The notes under the pieces were generated by a model. The model did no database searches, had not been told where the DNA came from, and saw only the letters and a program-made list of their open reading frames with translations. From Hydrogenophaga crassostreae (GTDB taxonomy: Bacteria > Pseudomonadota > Gammaproteobacteria > Burkholderiales > Burkholderiaceae_C), in the NCBI RefSeq assembly GCF_001761385.1, contig NZ_CP017476.1:2841501-2905500 (forward strand): a stretch of DNA of 64,000 bases, written 5' to 3'. Positions 9,072 through 18,224 of this stretch are shown here, piece after piece. Positions within the stretch are counted from its first letter, which is position 1. The number at the start of each line of letters is the position of its first letter. The position numbers and the translations under genes are program-made.

Positions 9072-9148
9072 CTACCCGTAGCTCAACTGGATAGAGCAGC
9101 TGCCTTCTAAGCAGCAGGTCGGGGGTTCGAGTCCCTCCGGGTAGGCCA
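9072..9148 (+). tRNA. tRNA-Arg (anticodon TCT)
   Basis: 77 nt cloverleaf: acceptor stem CTACCCG/CGGGTAG, anticodon loop CTTCTAA (TCT, reading AGA/AGG), T-arm TTCGAGT, encoded CCA. No convincing promoter fits between it and the upstream terminator, so it may depend on readthrough from tRNA-Pro. Confidence 0.97.
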
Positions 9149-9182
9149 AGTCATCAACCACTCTTTGCGCGCCTGCGCTCGC

Positions 9183-10289
9183 TCAGCCGAGCATTCGCAG
9201 TGGATGCTGTTCCGCTGCCCAAGGGCTGGTAAAGAAGGCAGAAACCATTTCTCCAGTCACATCTTCAATGCGGGCGGGATTCCAGCGCGGCTGGTGATCT
9301 TTGTCCACCGCCAGAGCCCGAATGCCCTCCACCGTTTCACTGGCCGCGCCTGGGCGAAGGTTGAAACATTGATGGACCATGTCGCGTTCCATGCGCAGAT
9401 TGTCCGAAAGGCCCAGACTGCGGGCCCGGCGCACTTGCTCCAGCACCACATGCAACATCAACGGAGAACGCTTGCGCAGTGTGGCCAGCGTTTCGCGCGC
9501 CCAGTCGCTGTCGGTTCCAGTCAAAGCTTCCACGATCGCAGTTACGCTGTCCAAGGCAAACACACGGTTGATCTCGGTCAAAGGCAGGGTGTGTTTTTCG
9601 GTGTTCTTCTGGGTGTATGTCTGGAACCAGCGCTCCACGGCCTCACCGTTCTCGTAAGGCGTTGTACCCAGACTTTCCCAAAGCCCCGTCAAGCGTGCAC
9701 TTTCCATCTGTGCATCAGCCAAATCGGTGGCCAGCGCCTCAACCCCATTGATCACCCGGCCGGTCAGCGCGAGATACTCCCCCATGCGCCCCGGACAACG
9801 GCTGAGAAAGTAGCCGCCCCCAACATCCGGGAACAAGCCAATCCCGGTTTCAGGCATCGCCAGCTTGCTGCGTTCGGTCACCAGGCGCAGGCTGGCTCCC
9901 TGGCTGATACCCATGCCGCCCCCCATCACAATGCCGTCCATCAAAGCGATATAGGGCTTTGAGTAGGTGTGGATCAGGTGGTTGAGCGCGTACTCCTCGG
10001 TGAAAAACTCGCCCAGGCTAGGATCATTCGCCAGCGCGGCCTGATGGAAAAAGCGAATATCCCCACCAGCACAAAAAGATCCAAACGGTCCGTCCTTGTT
10101 GACACCACGCACGACCACGGCCAACACATGGGCGTCGTCCCGCCATTGGATCAGCGCCGTGGTCAGACCACGCACCATGTCCAGCGACAAGGCATTGAGT
10201 GCCTTGGGGCGGTTCAGCGTGATGCAGCCCACGCGTCCTCGTACCTCAGTCAAGACAAAAGACTCGGTGGTGCTAAGGGTGGCGTTCAT
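9183..10289 (-). CDS. 3-hydroxyisobutyryl-CoA hydrolase-like enoyl-CoA hydratase family protein
   Basis: 368 residues, about 100 longer than a plain enoyl-CoA hydratase and matching the HIBCH subfamily of the crotonase fold, which hydrolyses 3-hydroxyisobutyryl-CoA in valine breakdown. The oxyanion loop FGSFCAGGDIRFFHQAA, the signature LMDGIVMGGGMGISQGA and the MPETGIGLFPDVGGGYFLSR segment with its catalytic Glu and Asp are all present. The gene follows the DMT transporter by 29 bp on the same strand at the far end of the rimP-typA operon. It converges on tRNA-Arg. Confidence 0.87.
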   Translation of the reverse strand: MNATLSTTESFVLTEVRGRVGCITLNRPKALNALSLDMVRGLTTALIQWRDDAHVLAVVVRGVNKDGPFGSFCAGGDIRFFHQAALANDPSLGEFFTEEYALNHLIHTYSKPYIALMDGIVMGGGMGISQGASLRLVTERSKLAMPETGIGLFPDVGGGYFLSRCPGRMGEYLALTGRVINGVEALATDLADAQMESARLTGLWESLGTTPYENGEAVERWFQTYTQKNTEKHTLPLTEINRVFALDSVTAIVEALTGTDSDWARETLATLRKRSPLMLHVVLEQVRRARSLGLSDNLRMERDMVHQCFNLRPGAASETVEGIRALAVDKDHQPRWNPARIEDVTGEMVSAFFTSPWAAEQHPLRMLG

Positions 10290-10318
10290 GGCAAATGCTC
10301 CAGGGGATCAATCAAAAA

Positions 10319-11401
10319 TCAGACGCCCTCAATGGGCGAGGAATGGGGTTCAGTGGGGTCTGATGCTGCGGCCACAGCAACAACACCAGCGGTCAACGAC
10401 TGTATGCGGCCAGCACCGGCGCGCGACTGCCATCCCAGCAGTTCATTGGCCACCAAGGCCAGGATGACCACACCACCGCCCAACAGCACTTCGCTGCCCG
10501 GCGCTTCGTTGGCGAACAGCCAGGGCCACAGGATGCCGAAAACCACTTCCAGCAAGCCCAGAAGGGAAACCTCGGGCGCCTTCAGCGTGCGCGCGGCGAT
10601 CACTGCCAACATACAGGGAATCGCGAGCTGTGTCAGGCCCAAAAGGGCCAGCCACATCAAATCGCGGGAAGTCGCCGCAAAAGGCTGGGCCGGAACCCAG
10701 GTATAGAGGCAACAGAGGGTTGCGCCCACCAACACGGCCGGCACCAGATCGATGCGCGCACCTCGGCTCTGGCTTCGTTGTACCAGCGTCCAGTTCAACG
10801 CACCCGCGATCGGCACACACAACGCGATGAGCGAGCCCACGACAAGCCCGTGAACTTGGGAGCGATCGCTGCCCATCAGCGCCAGCACTTGCCCGCCATA
10901 CATATAGGCCATGCCCAAACCAGCAAACACAATGGCCAGCCACACCCTCGCCTCCAGGCGCTGGCCATTGATCCGCCAGGCCAGTACCGCTGTAAAGAGC
11001 GGCCCGAGCGACATGATGATGAGCACATTGGCCACACTGGTGAAGGTCAGGCCCACCATAAAAGCGGTGAACATCACACTCCAGCAGATGCCCGACAGCC
11101 AGAAAGTGCGCGATTCAGGCAGCAGACCCCAGTGTCGATGAATCAGGCGCGCCATCTCGAATCGCTCGGTGAGCGGTGAGCCCTTTGCCTTGCCATGGTC
11201 GCGCGTGGCCTGGCGCCAGACGGGAAGCATCAACAGCAGCGACAACACGGTGAATGCGCCTCGCCAGAAAGTGATCTCGAAGCGCACGGCTCCTTCGAGC
11301 TGGCGCGTGACCACGCCAGCTGTCGACCACAGCAACGCTGCAGCCACCATCAAGAAGACAGCACGGGCGTGGGTGGTCGTCCGGGTCTGGTCGCTGTTCA
11401 T
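10319..11401 (-). CDS. EamA/DMT-family transporter
   Basis: About 360 residues with ten predicted membrane helices in two EamA repeats (first: VAAALLWSTAGVVTRQLEG; second: LIALCVPIAGALNWTLVQR). Family members export amino acids or other small metabolites; no substrate can be read here. The ATG at 11401 (MNSDQ) is preferred over a TTG three codons earlier. It starts 44 bp after the typA stop, across a weak hairpin, and may be co-transcribed with the translation-factor genes. Confidence 0.83.
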   Translation of the reverse strand: MNSDQTRTTTHARAVFLMVAAALLWSTAGVVTRQLEGAVRFEITFWRGAFTVLSLLLMLPVWRQATRDHGKAKGSPLTERFEMARLIHRHWGLLPESRTFWLSGICWSVMFTAFMVGLTFTSVANVLIIMSLGPLFTAVLAWRINGQRLEARVWLAIVFAGLGMAYMYGGQVLALMGSDRSQVHGLVVGSLIALCVPIAGALNWTLVQRSQSRGARIDLVPAVLVGATLCCLYTWVPAQPFAATSRDLMWLALLGLTQLAIPCMLAVIAARTLKAPEVSLLGLLEVVFGILWPWLFANEAPGSEVLLGGGVVILALVANELLGWQSRAGAGRIQSLTAGVVAVAAASDPTEPHSSPIEGV

Positions 11402-11417
11402 GGGTTGCAAAACGCAA

Positions 11418-11439
11418 CAGGGCGCCCTGAAGCGCCCTG
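11418..11439 (-). terminator. possible weak terminator/hairpin after typA
   Basis: CAGGGCGC and GCGCCCTG arms with a 6-base loop, followed on the minus strand by TTGCGTTTTGC. There is no continuous T run, so termination, if any, is partial. Confidence 0.35.
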
Positions 11440-11445
11440 AAGAAT

Positions 11446-13269
11446 TTAGTCGCGCGAAGCCTTTTTACGCTCGTGCTCTTTCAGGTAGCGCTTACGCAGT
11501 CGCACGCTCTTGGGCGTGATTTCGACCAGCTCGTCGTCCTCGATGAATTCAACGCCGTATTCCAGGGTGCAGTCGATCGGGGGCGTGATCTTGATCGCGT
11601 CTTCCTTGCCGCTGACGCGGAAGTTGGTCAGCTGCTTGGTGCGGGTGGCGTTCACGATCAGATCATTGTCGCGGTTGTGGATGCCGACGATCATGCCTTC
11701 ATACACCGGATCGTTGGCGCGCACAAACATGCGACCGCGGTCGTCGAGCTTGCCCAGGGCGTAGGTGAAAATTTCACCATCGTCCATGGAAATCAACACA
11801 CCGTTTTTGCGGCCACCGATGTCGCCTTTGTGCGGCTCGTAGCTGTCAAAAATGTTGGAGATCAAACCGGAACCACGGGTCAGGTTCAAAAATTCGTTGG
11901 TGAAGCCGATCAGACCACGCGCAGGGATGCGGTATTCCAGGCGCACACGACCACGGCCATCGGGCTCCATGTTGACCAACTCGCCCTTGCGTTCGCCCAA
12001 GGCTTGCATCACGCCGCCCTGGTGGGATTCTTCGATATCGGCCGTGACCAACTCGATAGGCTCGTGCTTCTCGCCGTTGACATCGCGAAATACCACGCGC
12101 GGCTTGGAAACAGCCAGCTCATAGCCTTCGCGGCGCATGTTCTCCAGCAAGATGGTCAGGTGCAATTCACCACGGCCCATCACTTCAAACACGCCCTCTT
12201 CGTCGGTCTCGCTGACGCGCAGCGCCACGTTGTGTTGCAGTTCTTTCTGGAGACGGTCCCAAAGCTGGCGGCTGGTCACAAACTTGCCTTCGCGACCGGC
12301 CAAGGGGCTGGTGTTGACGCAGAAATTCATGGTCAGGGTTGGCTCATCCACTTTCAGCATGGGCAAAGGCATGGGATTGGCAACATCGGTCACCGTCACG
12401 CCAATGGAAATGTCCGCAATACCGTTGATCAAAACGATGTCCCCAGGGCCAGCCTCGGTTACCTGAACGCGATCCAGGCCGTGGAAGGTCAAGACCTGGT
12501 TGATCCGGCCTTTGTACGATTTGCCATCCGGGCCTTCCATGACCAGCACATCGGTCAAGGGCTTGATCGTGCCAGCGCTGATACGGCCTACGCCGATCCG
12601 GCCGACAAAAGTCGAAAAATCGAGTGCAGAAATCTGCAATTGCAGCGGTGCTTCCGGGTCACCCGTTTGGGCAGGCACATGACTCAACACGGTGTTGAAC
12701 AAGGCAGACATGTCGGGGCCCCATTGCTCACCCGCTGCGCCCTCTTCCATCGAAGTCCAGCCGTTGATGCCCGAGGCATATACCACGGGAAAGTCGAGCT
12801 GCTCATCGGTGGCACCCAGCTTGTCGAACAGGTCGAAAGCAGCGTTGACGACAAAGTCTGGACGGGCACCGGGCTTGTCGACCTTGTTCACGACCAGAAT
12901 TGGGCGCAGGCCCAGAGCCAGCGCCTTCTTTGTCACGAAACGCGTTTGGGGCATCGGGCCTTCTTGCGCATCGATCAACAAGACCACACCATCCACCATG
13001 GACAAGGCCCGCTCCACTTCACCGCCGAAGTCGGCGTGACCGGGGGTATCGACGATGTTGATGTGGGTACCTTCCCAGCTCACGGCGCAATTCTTGGCCA
13101 GAATGGTGATGCCACGCTCGCGTTCGATGGCGTTGTTGTCCATCACTGTATCCACGACTTTTTCGTGGTCAGCGAAAGTGCCCGACTGACGTAGCAACTG
13201 GTCAACCATGGTTGTTTTTCCATGGTCAACGTGGGCGATGATGGCGATATTGCGGATTTGTTTGCTCAT
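11446..13269 (-). CDS. typA: ribosome-associated GTPase TypA/BipA
   Basis: 607-residue translational GTPase, full length for BipA, which binds the ribosome and supports assembly and stress or low-temperature growth. G1 is HVDHGKTT at about 12-19, with the DTPGHADFGGEVER G3 and NKVDKPGARPD G4 motifs. The C-terminal domain carries the BipA signature RGLIGFTNEFLNLTRGSG. Its ATG overlaps the truB stop in an ATGA arrangement, so the two are translationally coupled. Confidence 0.98.
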   Translation of the reverse strand: MSKQIRNIAIIAHVDHGKTTMVDQLLRQSGTFADHEKVVDTVMDNNAIERERGITILAKNCAVSWEGTHINIVDTPGHADFGGEVERALSMVDGVVLLIDAQEGPMPQTRFVTKKALALGLRPILVVNKVDKPGARPDFVVNAAFDLFDKLGATDEQLDFPVVYASGINGWTSMEEGAAGEQWGPDMSALFNTVLSHVPAQTGDPEAPLQLQISALDFSTFVGRIGVGRISAGTIKPLTDVLVMEGPDGKSYKGRINQVLTFHGLDRVQVTEAGPGDIVLINGIADISIGVTVTDVANPMPLPMLKVDEPTLTMNFCVNTSPLAGREGKFVTSRQLWDRLQKELQHNVALRVSETDEEGVFEVMGRGELHLTILLENMRREGYELAVSKPRVVFRDVNGEKHEPIELVTADIEESHQGGVMQALGERKGELVNMEPDGRGRVRLEYRIPARGLIGFTNEFLNLTRGSGLISNIFDSYEPHKGDIGGRKNGVLISMDDGEIFTYALGKLDDRGRMFVRANDPVYEGMIVGIHNRDNDLIVNATRTKQLTNFRVSGKEDAIKITPPIDCTLEYGVEFIEDDELVEITPKSVRLRKRYLKEHERKKASRD

Positions 13270-14255
13270 GATGAGAGTTCCGTTTCAGTTTCCAGGATTT
13301 GCTGTATTTCGATGGGGCTCAGCAGCCGCCCCGGGATGAGTTCACCGCCAGTGGTGTGCGCACTGCCAAGCAAGGTCGTCACATTGACGCGCAACCGCTC
13401 GGTAGCGGGCACCGGACCATAGACGGCCACATGGGATTCGTTGGGCCAGGCGCCCCGACGGCGAACGCCGCTCAGAAAACGCGCTGCGCCTTCTTCATCC
13501 AGCGTCACCGGCGTGTGATCGGGCAAGAGCGCGGGTACCGGCAAAAGATGGGCCGCACGCTGCGCCTCGCTTTCCGCCTCCAGGGTTTCCAGCGAGACAC
13601 ATTGCGCAGCAGAGAAAGGGCCGGTGGCCACGCGGCGCAGCATGGTCAGATGACCACCACAGCCCAGCGCTTCGCCAATGTCTTCACCCAAGGTACGAAT
13701 GTAGGTACCTTTGCTGCAGCGCACGCGAAGGTGCAGGTGCGGCTCATCGCCCGTCAACTGCATGTCGAGCAGGTCCAGGTCGTGGATGGTAACGCGACGC
13801 GCTTCGCGCTCTACCGTTTCACCATCGCGTGCATATTCGTACAACGGTTTGCCGTCTTTCTTCAACGCGCTGTGCATGGGCGGAATCTGTTCAATCTCGC
13901 CCATGAACAGATCCAAGGCTTCGACCACTTGGCCCGGCGTGCAAGTGACTCCCCGGGCTTCAATCACATCGCCTTCGGCATCCGCTGTCGAGGTTTTTAA
14001 ACCCAACCGGATCACGGTCTCGTATGTTTTGTCTGCATCCAGATGCAGTTGGCTGAATTTCGTCGCCGCACCGAAGCACAAAGGCAAAACGCCCGTGGCC
14101 AACGGGTCGAGCGTGCCAGTATGGCCTGCCTTTTCGGCGCGCAGCAACCACTTGGCTTTTTGCAAAGCCTGGTTGCTGGAGAGACCCAGCGGTTTATCGA
14201 GCAACAGCACCCCGTGCACAGGGCGCCGCTGCACCCTCGTGCGTTGGCCCTGCAT
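13266..14255 (-). CDS. truB: tRNA pseudouridine(55) synthase TruB
   Basis: 329 residues. TruB makes pseudouridine 55 in the T-loop of tRNAs. The catalytic Asp lies in GHTGTLDPLATGVLPLC (about 39-55). LLLDKPLGLSSNQ is the family's N-terminal motif, and the C-terminal PUA-like part ends GGELIPGRLLSP. Lies 2 bp after rbfA and overlaps typA by 4 bp. Confidence 0.97.
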   Translation of the reverse strand: MQGQRTRVQRRPVHGVLLLDKPLGLSSNQALQKAKWLLRAEKAGHTGTLDPLATGVLPLCFGAATKFSQLHLDADKTYETVIRLGLKTSTADAEGDVIEARGVTCTPGQVVEALDLFMGEIEQIPPMHSALKKDGKPLYEYARDGETVEREARRVTIHDLDLLDMQLTGDEPHLHLRVRCSKGTYIRTLGEDIGEALGCGGHLTMLRRVATGPFSAAQCVSLETLEAESEAQRAAHLLPVPALLPDHTPVTLDEEGAARFLSGVRRRGAWPNESHVAVYGPVPATERLRVNVTTLLGSAHTTGGELIPGRLLSPIEIQQILETETELSS

Positions 14256-14257
14256 AC

Positions 14258-14632
14258 CTATTCCTCGTCCTTCGACCGCGAAGCCACGGCCTTGGAGATC
14301 AAGGCATTCATGTCGGAGGCCCGCTCGGTGGTGCGGTCAAACACGAAATGCAATGTGGGTACCGTGTGGATGTGCAAGCGCTTGAACAAGCCCGAGCGCA
14401 AAAATCCAGCGGCTGCATCCAGCCCCGCTTGCGTTTCGACCGGGTCACCGGTCAGCAAGCTGAAGAAGACTTTCGCATGCGCGTAGTCGGGCGTGACCTC
14501 TACCGCATTGATCGTGACCATGCCAACCCGGCGGTCTTTCAATTCGCGAGCAATCAACTCGGCCAGATCGCGCTGGATCTGGTCAGCCACACGAAAGCCG
14601 CGGTTGGGTGTCGATGATGATTTGCGGGCCAT
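14258..14632 (-). CDS. rbfA: 30S ribosome-binding factor RbfA
   Basis: 124-residue KH-fold protein needed for late 30S maturation and 16S rRNA 5' processing. N-terminal RGFRVADQIQRDLAELIARE and the VTINAVEVTPDYAHAKVFFS strand pair are typical. It starts 3 bp after the signal peptidase gene and ends 2 bp before truB. Confidence 0.96.
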   Translation of the reverse strand: MARKSSSTPNRGFRVADQIQRDLAELIARELKDRRVGMVTINAVEVTPDYAHAKVFFSLLTGDPVETQAGLDAAAGFLRSGLFKRLHIHTVPTLHFVFDRTTERASDMNALISKAVASRSKDEE

Positions 14633-14635
14633 GCC

Positions 14636-15322
14636 TCAAACCCCCTCTTCAAGCGGCAACCACCAGCGGTGAGCACGCGGGAGATAGAACCGATCGGGAT
14701 TGTGCGACATGACCACACGTTCGGCACGGCCAGTGATGCGCTGCATGTCGATGAACCCGATAAAACGGGAGTCACGGCTGTTGTCGCGGCTGTCGCCCAA
14801 GACCATGACATGACCCGCAGGCACCTGCACTGGATCAAAATCGGTGAAGTGGTTCAACTCAGGGATCAAGGCGGTTTCGTGACTGAATGGACCCAATTGT
14901 TCGCGCCAGACCTGCAGGTTCAAGGTGCCCCGTTCGGTCGGTATCGCACGGGCCGCGTCAATCAATGTCCTTGGTTGGGGCACACCATTCACCAACAACT
15001 GGTTGCTGTCCATGGCGACCGTGTCCCCCTCAATCGCTACCACGCGCTTGATCAGGTTAACGCCGTCTGCTGGCGAGTCAAAAGTAATGACATCACCTGC
15101 GGTCGGCTTGGCCCAGCGCCTGATTTCCTGGAGCGTAAATGGCACCCGCAAACTGTAAGCCAGCTTGTTCACAACCACACGATCACCCGCAAGCAACGTA
15201 GGGTTCATTGAAGAGGACGGCACGTAGTTCCAGTCGGCCAGGGCCGAACGGAAGACAAGCATGCAGCCGATGAACATCACCAGCCCCTTGTACTCTCGCC
15301 AAAAACTTTTGCGCTGATCCAT
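14636..15322 (-). CDS. lepB: signal peptidase I (second-type LepB)
   Basis: 228-residue type I signal peptidase with one N-terminal membrane anchor (GLVMFIGCMLVFRSALADW). The nucleophile Ser is in PSSSMNPTL (near 39), the general-base Lys is in NLIKRVVAIEGD, and the SPase box is GDSRDNSRDSR. It is shorter than E. coli LepB (324) and lacks a second N-terminal helix. Its place is odd: between infB and rbfA, 20 bp after the infB stop, whereas housekeeping lepB usually sits between lepA and rnc. It may be a paralogue with its own substrate set. Confidence 0.93.
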   Translation of the reverse strand: MDQRKSFWREYKGLVMFIGCMLVFRSALADWNYVPSSSMNPTLLAGDRVVVNKLAYSLRVPFTLQEIRRWAKPTAGDVITFDSPADGVNLIKRVVAIEGDTVAMDSNQLLVNGVPQPRTLIDAARAIPTERGTLNLQVWREQLGPFSHETALIPELNHFTDFDPVQVPAGHVMVLGDSRDNSRDSRFIGFIDMQRITGRAERVVMSHNPDRFYLPRAHRWWLPLEEGV

Positions 15323-15342
15323 GGTGTCGACAACTCGCCGCT

Positions 15343-18192
15343 TTACAGCGAACGGGCCACTTCCTTGACTTCAAAGAACTCGAGCTGATCACCCTCTTTG
15401 ATGTCGTTGTAGTTCTTGAGCTTGATACCGCACTCGAAGCCTTCTTTGACTTCTCGCACATCGTCTTTCAAACGCTTCAGGGTGTCGATCTCGCCGGTGT
15501 AGATCACCACGTTTTCGCGCAACAAACGGAAGTGTGCACTGCGTGTAACCTGACCGGAAGTAACCATACAACCTGCGACCGTACCGATCTTGGAGGCCAC
15601 AAACACGGTGCGAATCTCGGCCTGACCAATAACTTCTTCCCGTTTTTCCGGAGCCAACATACCCGACATGGCTGCTTTCAACTCATCCACCGCGTCGTAG
15701 ATGATGTTGTAGTAGCGCAAATCGATGTCGTTACCTTCGGCCAGCTTGCGTGCGCCCACATCGGCGCGCACGTTGAAACCGATCACCACAGCTTTGGAAG
15801 CAATGGCCAGGTTGACATCGCTCTCGCTGATGCCACCCACGCCGGAGAACACGATTTGCATCTTGACCTCCTCGGTGGAGAGCTTGAGCAGGGACTGGCC
15901 CAAGGCCTCTTGCGAACCCTGCACGTCGGCCTTGATGATGATTGGCAACACCTTGACTTCGCCAGCGGACAAGTCGGAAAACATGTTTTCCAATTTTGCC
16001 GCCTGTTGCTTGGCCAACTTGGTGTTGCGGAATTTGCCAGCGCGGTAAGTAGCGATTTCCCGAGCACGGCGCTCGTCGGTCATCACCATGAAATCGTCAC
16101 CAGCCTGCGGTACTTCAGACAGACCCTGGATCTCAACCGGAATGGATGGACCAGCTTCCTTGATGGACCTGCCATCTTCGTCGAGCATGGCGCGTACGCG
16201 GCCAGAGGTTTGACCCACCAGTACCACATCGCCGGTTTTGAGCGTACCGCTCTGAACCAGCACCGTGGCCACAGCGCCGCGGCCTTTATCGAGGCGGGCC
16301 TCGATAACAAGACCTTTAGCCATGGCGTCAACGGGCGCCTTGAGCTCCAGTTGCTCGGCTTGCAGCAATACCTGCTCAAGCAAGGAGTCAATACCTTCAC
16401 CCGTTTTAGCAGACACGCCCACAAATGGAACGTCACCACCAAAGTCCTCTGGAATGACTTCCTCGGACACCAGCTCGCCGCGAACCTTTTCCAGATTCAC
16501 CCCGGGCTTGTCAATCTTGGTCAGCGCAACCACCATGGGGACACCAGCCGCTTTCGCGTGCTTGATGGCCTCTTTGGTTTGGGGCATGACGCCATCATCT
16601 GCTGCACACACCAAAATCACGATATCGGTGGCCTTCGCACCACGGGCACGCATGGCGGTGAACGCCTCGTGACCCGGGGTATCGAGGAAAGACACCATGC
16701 CGCGTTCGGTTTGTACGTGGTACGCACCGATGTGCTGGGTAATCCCGCCCGCCTCGCCTGCGGCCACTTTGGCCCGACGGATGTAGTCGAGCAAAGAGGT
16801 TTTTCCGTGGTCAACGTGACCCATCACCGTTACCACAGGGGCGCGCGGCAACAACTCAGCGGTTGTTAGCGTGGCTTCGTCCTCGGTGAAAGCTTCCGGA
16901 TCGTCAAGCGCGGCAACCACAGCCGTGTGGCCCAGTTCTTCCACCACGATCATGGCCGTGTCTTGATCGAGCGGTTGGTTGATGGTCACCATTTGACCCA
17001 GCTTCATCAACTGCTTGATCACTTCGGAAGACTTCAAGCTCATCTTGTGGGCAAGCTCACCCACGGTGATGGTTTCAGGCACATGCACTTCGATGACCTT
17101 GAATTCGGTCGGTGCGACAAACGTGCTCTGGCTGTCGTTGCGCGAATCGCGGCCGCCGCGGCGGCCTGCACCACCACCGCGAGGACCACCGCGCCAATTG
17201 GAGCGGCCAGGGCCAGTGTCGCCACGGGTCTTGATCTCTTTGCGCTTGGCTGCATCGTCTTTCCATGTCGACGACAGATTCTCCGACTTGATCTCTTTCT
17301 TGGCACCAGCACCCGCACCCGCGACGCGCGTTCCAGGCGTGCCTGCAGGTTTGTGCAGCGTGCCCTTGATCGACTTAGGATCAGGCTCTGGCTTCTTGGC
17401 GACCAGCGTCTTGGCAGGAGCGGCCATCATGGCGCGAATGTTTGCAGCCTCGGCCTCTGCTTTGCGGCGGCGGTCCTCCAGCTCATTCGCGCGCAGATCA
17501 TCGGCTGCCTTGGTTTCGGCCTTCTGCTCCGCTAGTGCACGTGCAGCCGATTCGCGTTCCAAAGCAGCAATCTTGGCTTTTTCATGCTCGGCAATTCGCG
17601 CCGCAGCGGATCCCTCGGCATCAACAGGCCCTTCGGCCACCTCAGCGGTTTTGACTTTCTCAGCCTCAGCAGCAGCCTGAGCTGCCTGGCGGGCTTCCTC
17701 AGCCTTGGCGACACGCGCCTCTTCGGCCTCACGGTCCTTGCGTTTTTGAGCCAGCTCTTCTTCCTGACGACGAATCAGTTCGGCCTGGCGTCGCGCATCT
17801 TCTTCACGACGGGCCAACTCAGCAGAGTCAACAGCTGGAGCGGCCGGGGCTTTCGGCTCGTCAACGGGTTCAGGTGCGGCGGCGACTTCATCATCGCGCT
17901 TGATGAAGGTGCGCTTTTTGCGCACCTCCACCTGGATCGTGCGAGCGCGTCCGGTTGCATCGGCTTGCTTGATCTCGCTGGTGGATTTCTTCACCAATGT
18001 GATTTTCTTGCGCTCTCCACCAGCCGTGCCATGGCTGGCCTTGAGGTGACCCAACAGCTTTTGCTTGTCGGATTCGGTGACCGCATCGGTCCCGACGGTT
18101 TTATTCACCCCGGCTGCTGAGAGTTGCTCCAGCAGGGTTGAGGTGGGCTTATTCAGCTCGGCAGCCAATTCGGCAACGGTGGTACTTGTCAT
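15343..18192 (-). CDS. infB: translation initiation factor IF-2
   Basis: 949 residues. IF-2 delivers fMet-tRNA to the 30S subunit. The order is an IF2_N domain (TTVAELAAELNKPTSTLLEQ), a long Ala/Glu/Arg coiled linker (about 80-330), a Gly/Arg-rich stretch, a second IF2_N-like segment (ETITVGELAHKMSLKSSEV), the G domain with GHVDHGKT at about 457-464, DTPGHEAF and TKIDKPG, then domains II-IV. The coiled linker is the source of several long meaningless open frames on the opposite strand. The next gene downstream is the signal peptidase, 20 bp away. Confidence 0.98.
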   Translation of the reverse strand: MTSTTVAELAAELNKPTSTLLEQLSAAGVNKTVGTDAVTESDKQKLLGHLKASHGTAGGERKKITLVKKSTSEIKQADATGRARTIQVEVRKKRTFIKRDDEVAAAPEPVDEPKAPAAPAVDSAELARREEDARRQAELIRRQEEELAQKRKDREAEEARVAKAEEARQAAQAAAEAEKVKTAEVAEGPVDAEGSAAARIAEHEKAKIAALERESAARALAEQKAETKAADDLRANELEDRRRKAEAEAANIRAMMAAPAKTLVAKKPEPDPKSIKGTLHKPAGTPGTRVAGAGAGAKKEIKSENLSSTWKDDAAKRKEIKTRGDTGPGRSNWRGGPRGGGAGRRGGRDSRNDSQSTFVAPTEFKVIEVHVPETITVGELAHKMSLKSSEVIKQLMKLGQMVTINQPLDQDTAMIVVEELGHTAVVAALDDPEAFTEDEATLTTAELLPRAPVVTVMGHVDHGKTSLLDYIRRAKVAAGEAGGITQHIGAYHVQTERGMVSFLDTPGHEAFTAMRARGAKATDIVILVCAADDGVMPQTKEAIKHAKAAGVPMVVALTKIDKPGVNLEKVRGELVSEEVIPEDFGGDVPFVGVSAKTGEGIDSLLEQVLLQAEQLELKAPVDAMAKGLVIEARLDKGRGAVATVLVQSGTLKTGDVVLVGQTSGRVRAMLDEDGRSIKEAGPSIPVEIQGLSEVPQAGDDFMVMTDERRAREIATYRAGKFRNTKLAKQQAAKLENMFSDLSAGEVKVLPIIIKADVQGSQEALGQSLLKLSTEEVKMQIVFSGVGGISESDVNLAIASKAVVIGFNVRADVGARKLAEGNDIDLRYYNIIYDAVDELKAAMSGMLAPEKREEVIGQAEIRTVFVASKIGTVAGCMVTSGQVTRSAHFRLLRENVVIYTGEIDTLKRLKDDVREVKEGFECGIKLKNYNDIKEGDQLEFFEVKEVARSL

Positions 18193-18224
18193 GGGTTCTT
18201 TTCTCCGCGTGGGCCTCCGCTGAT

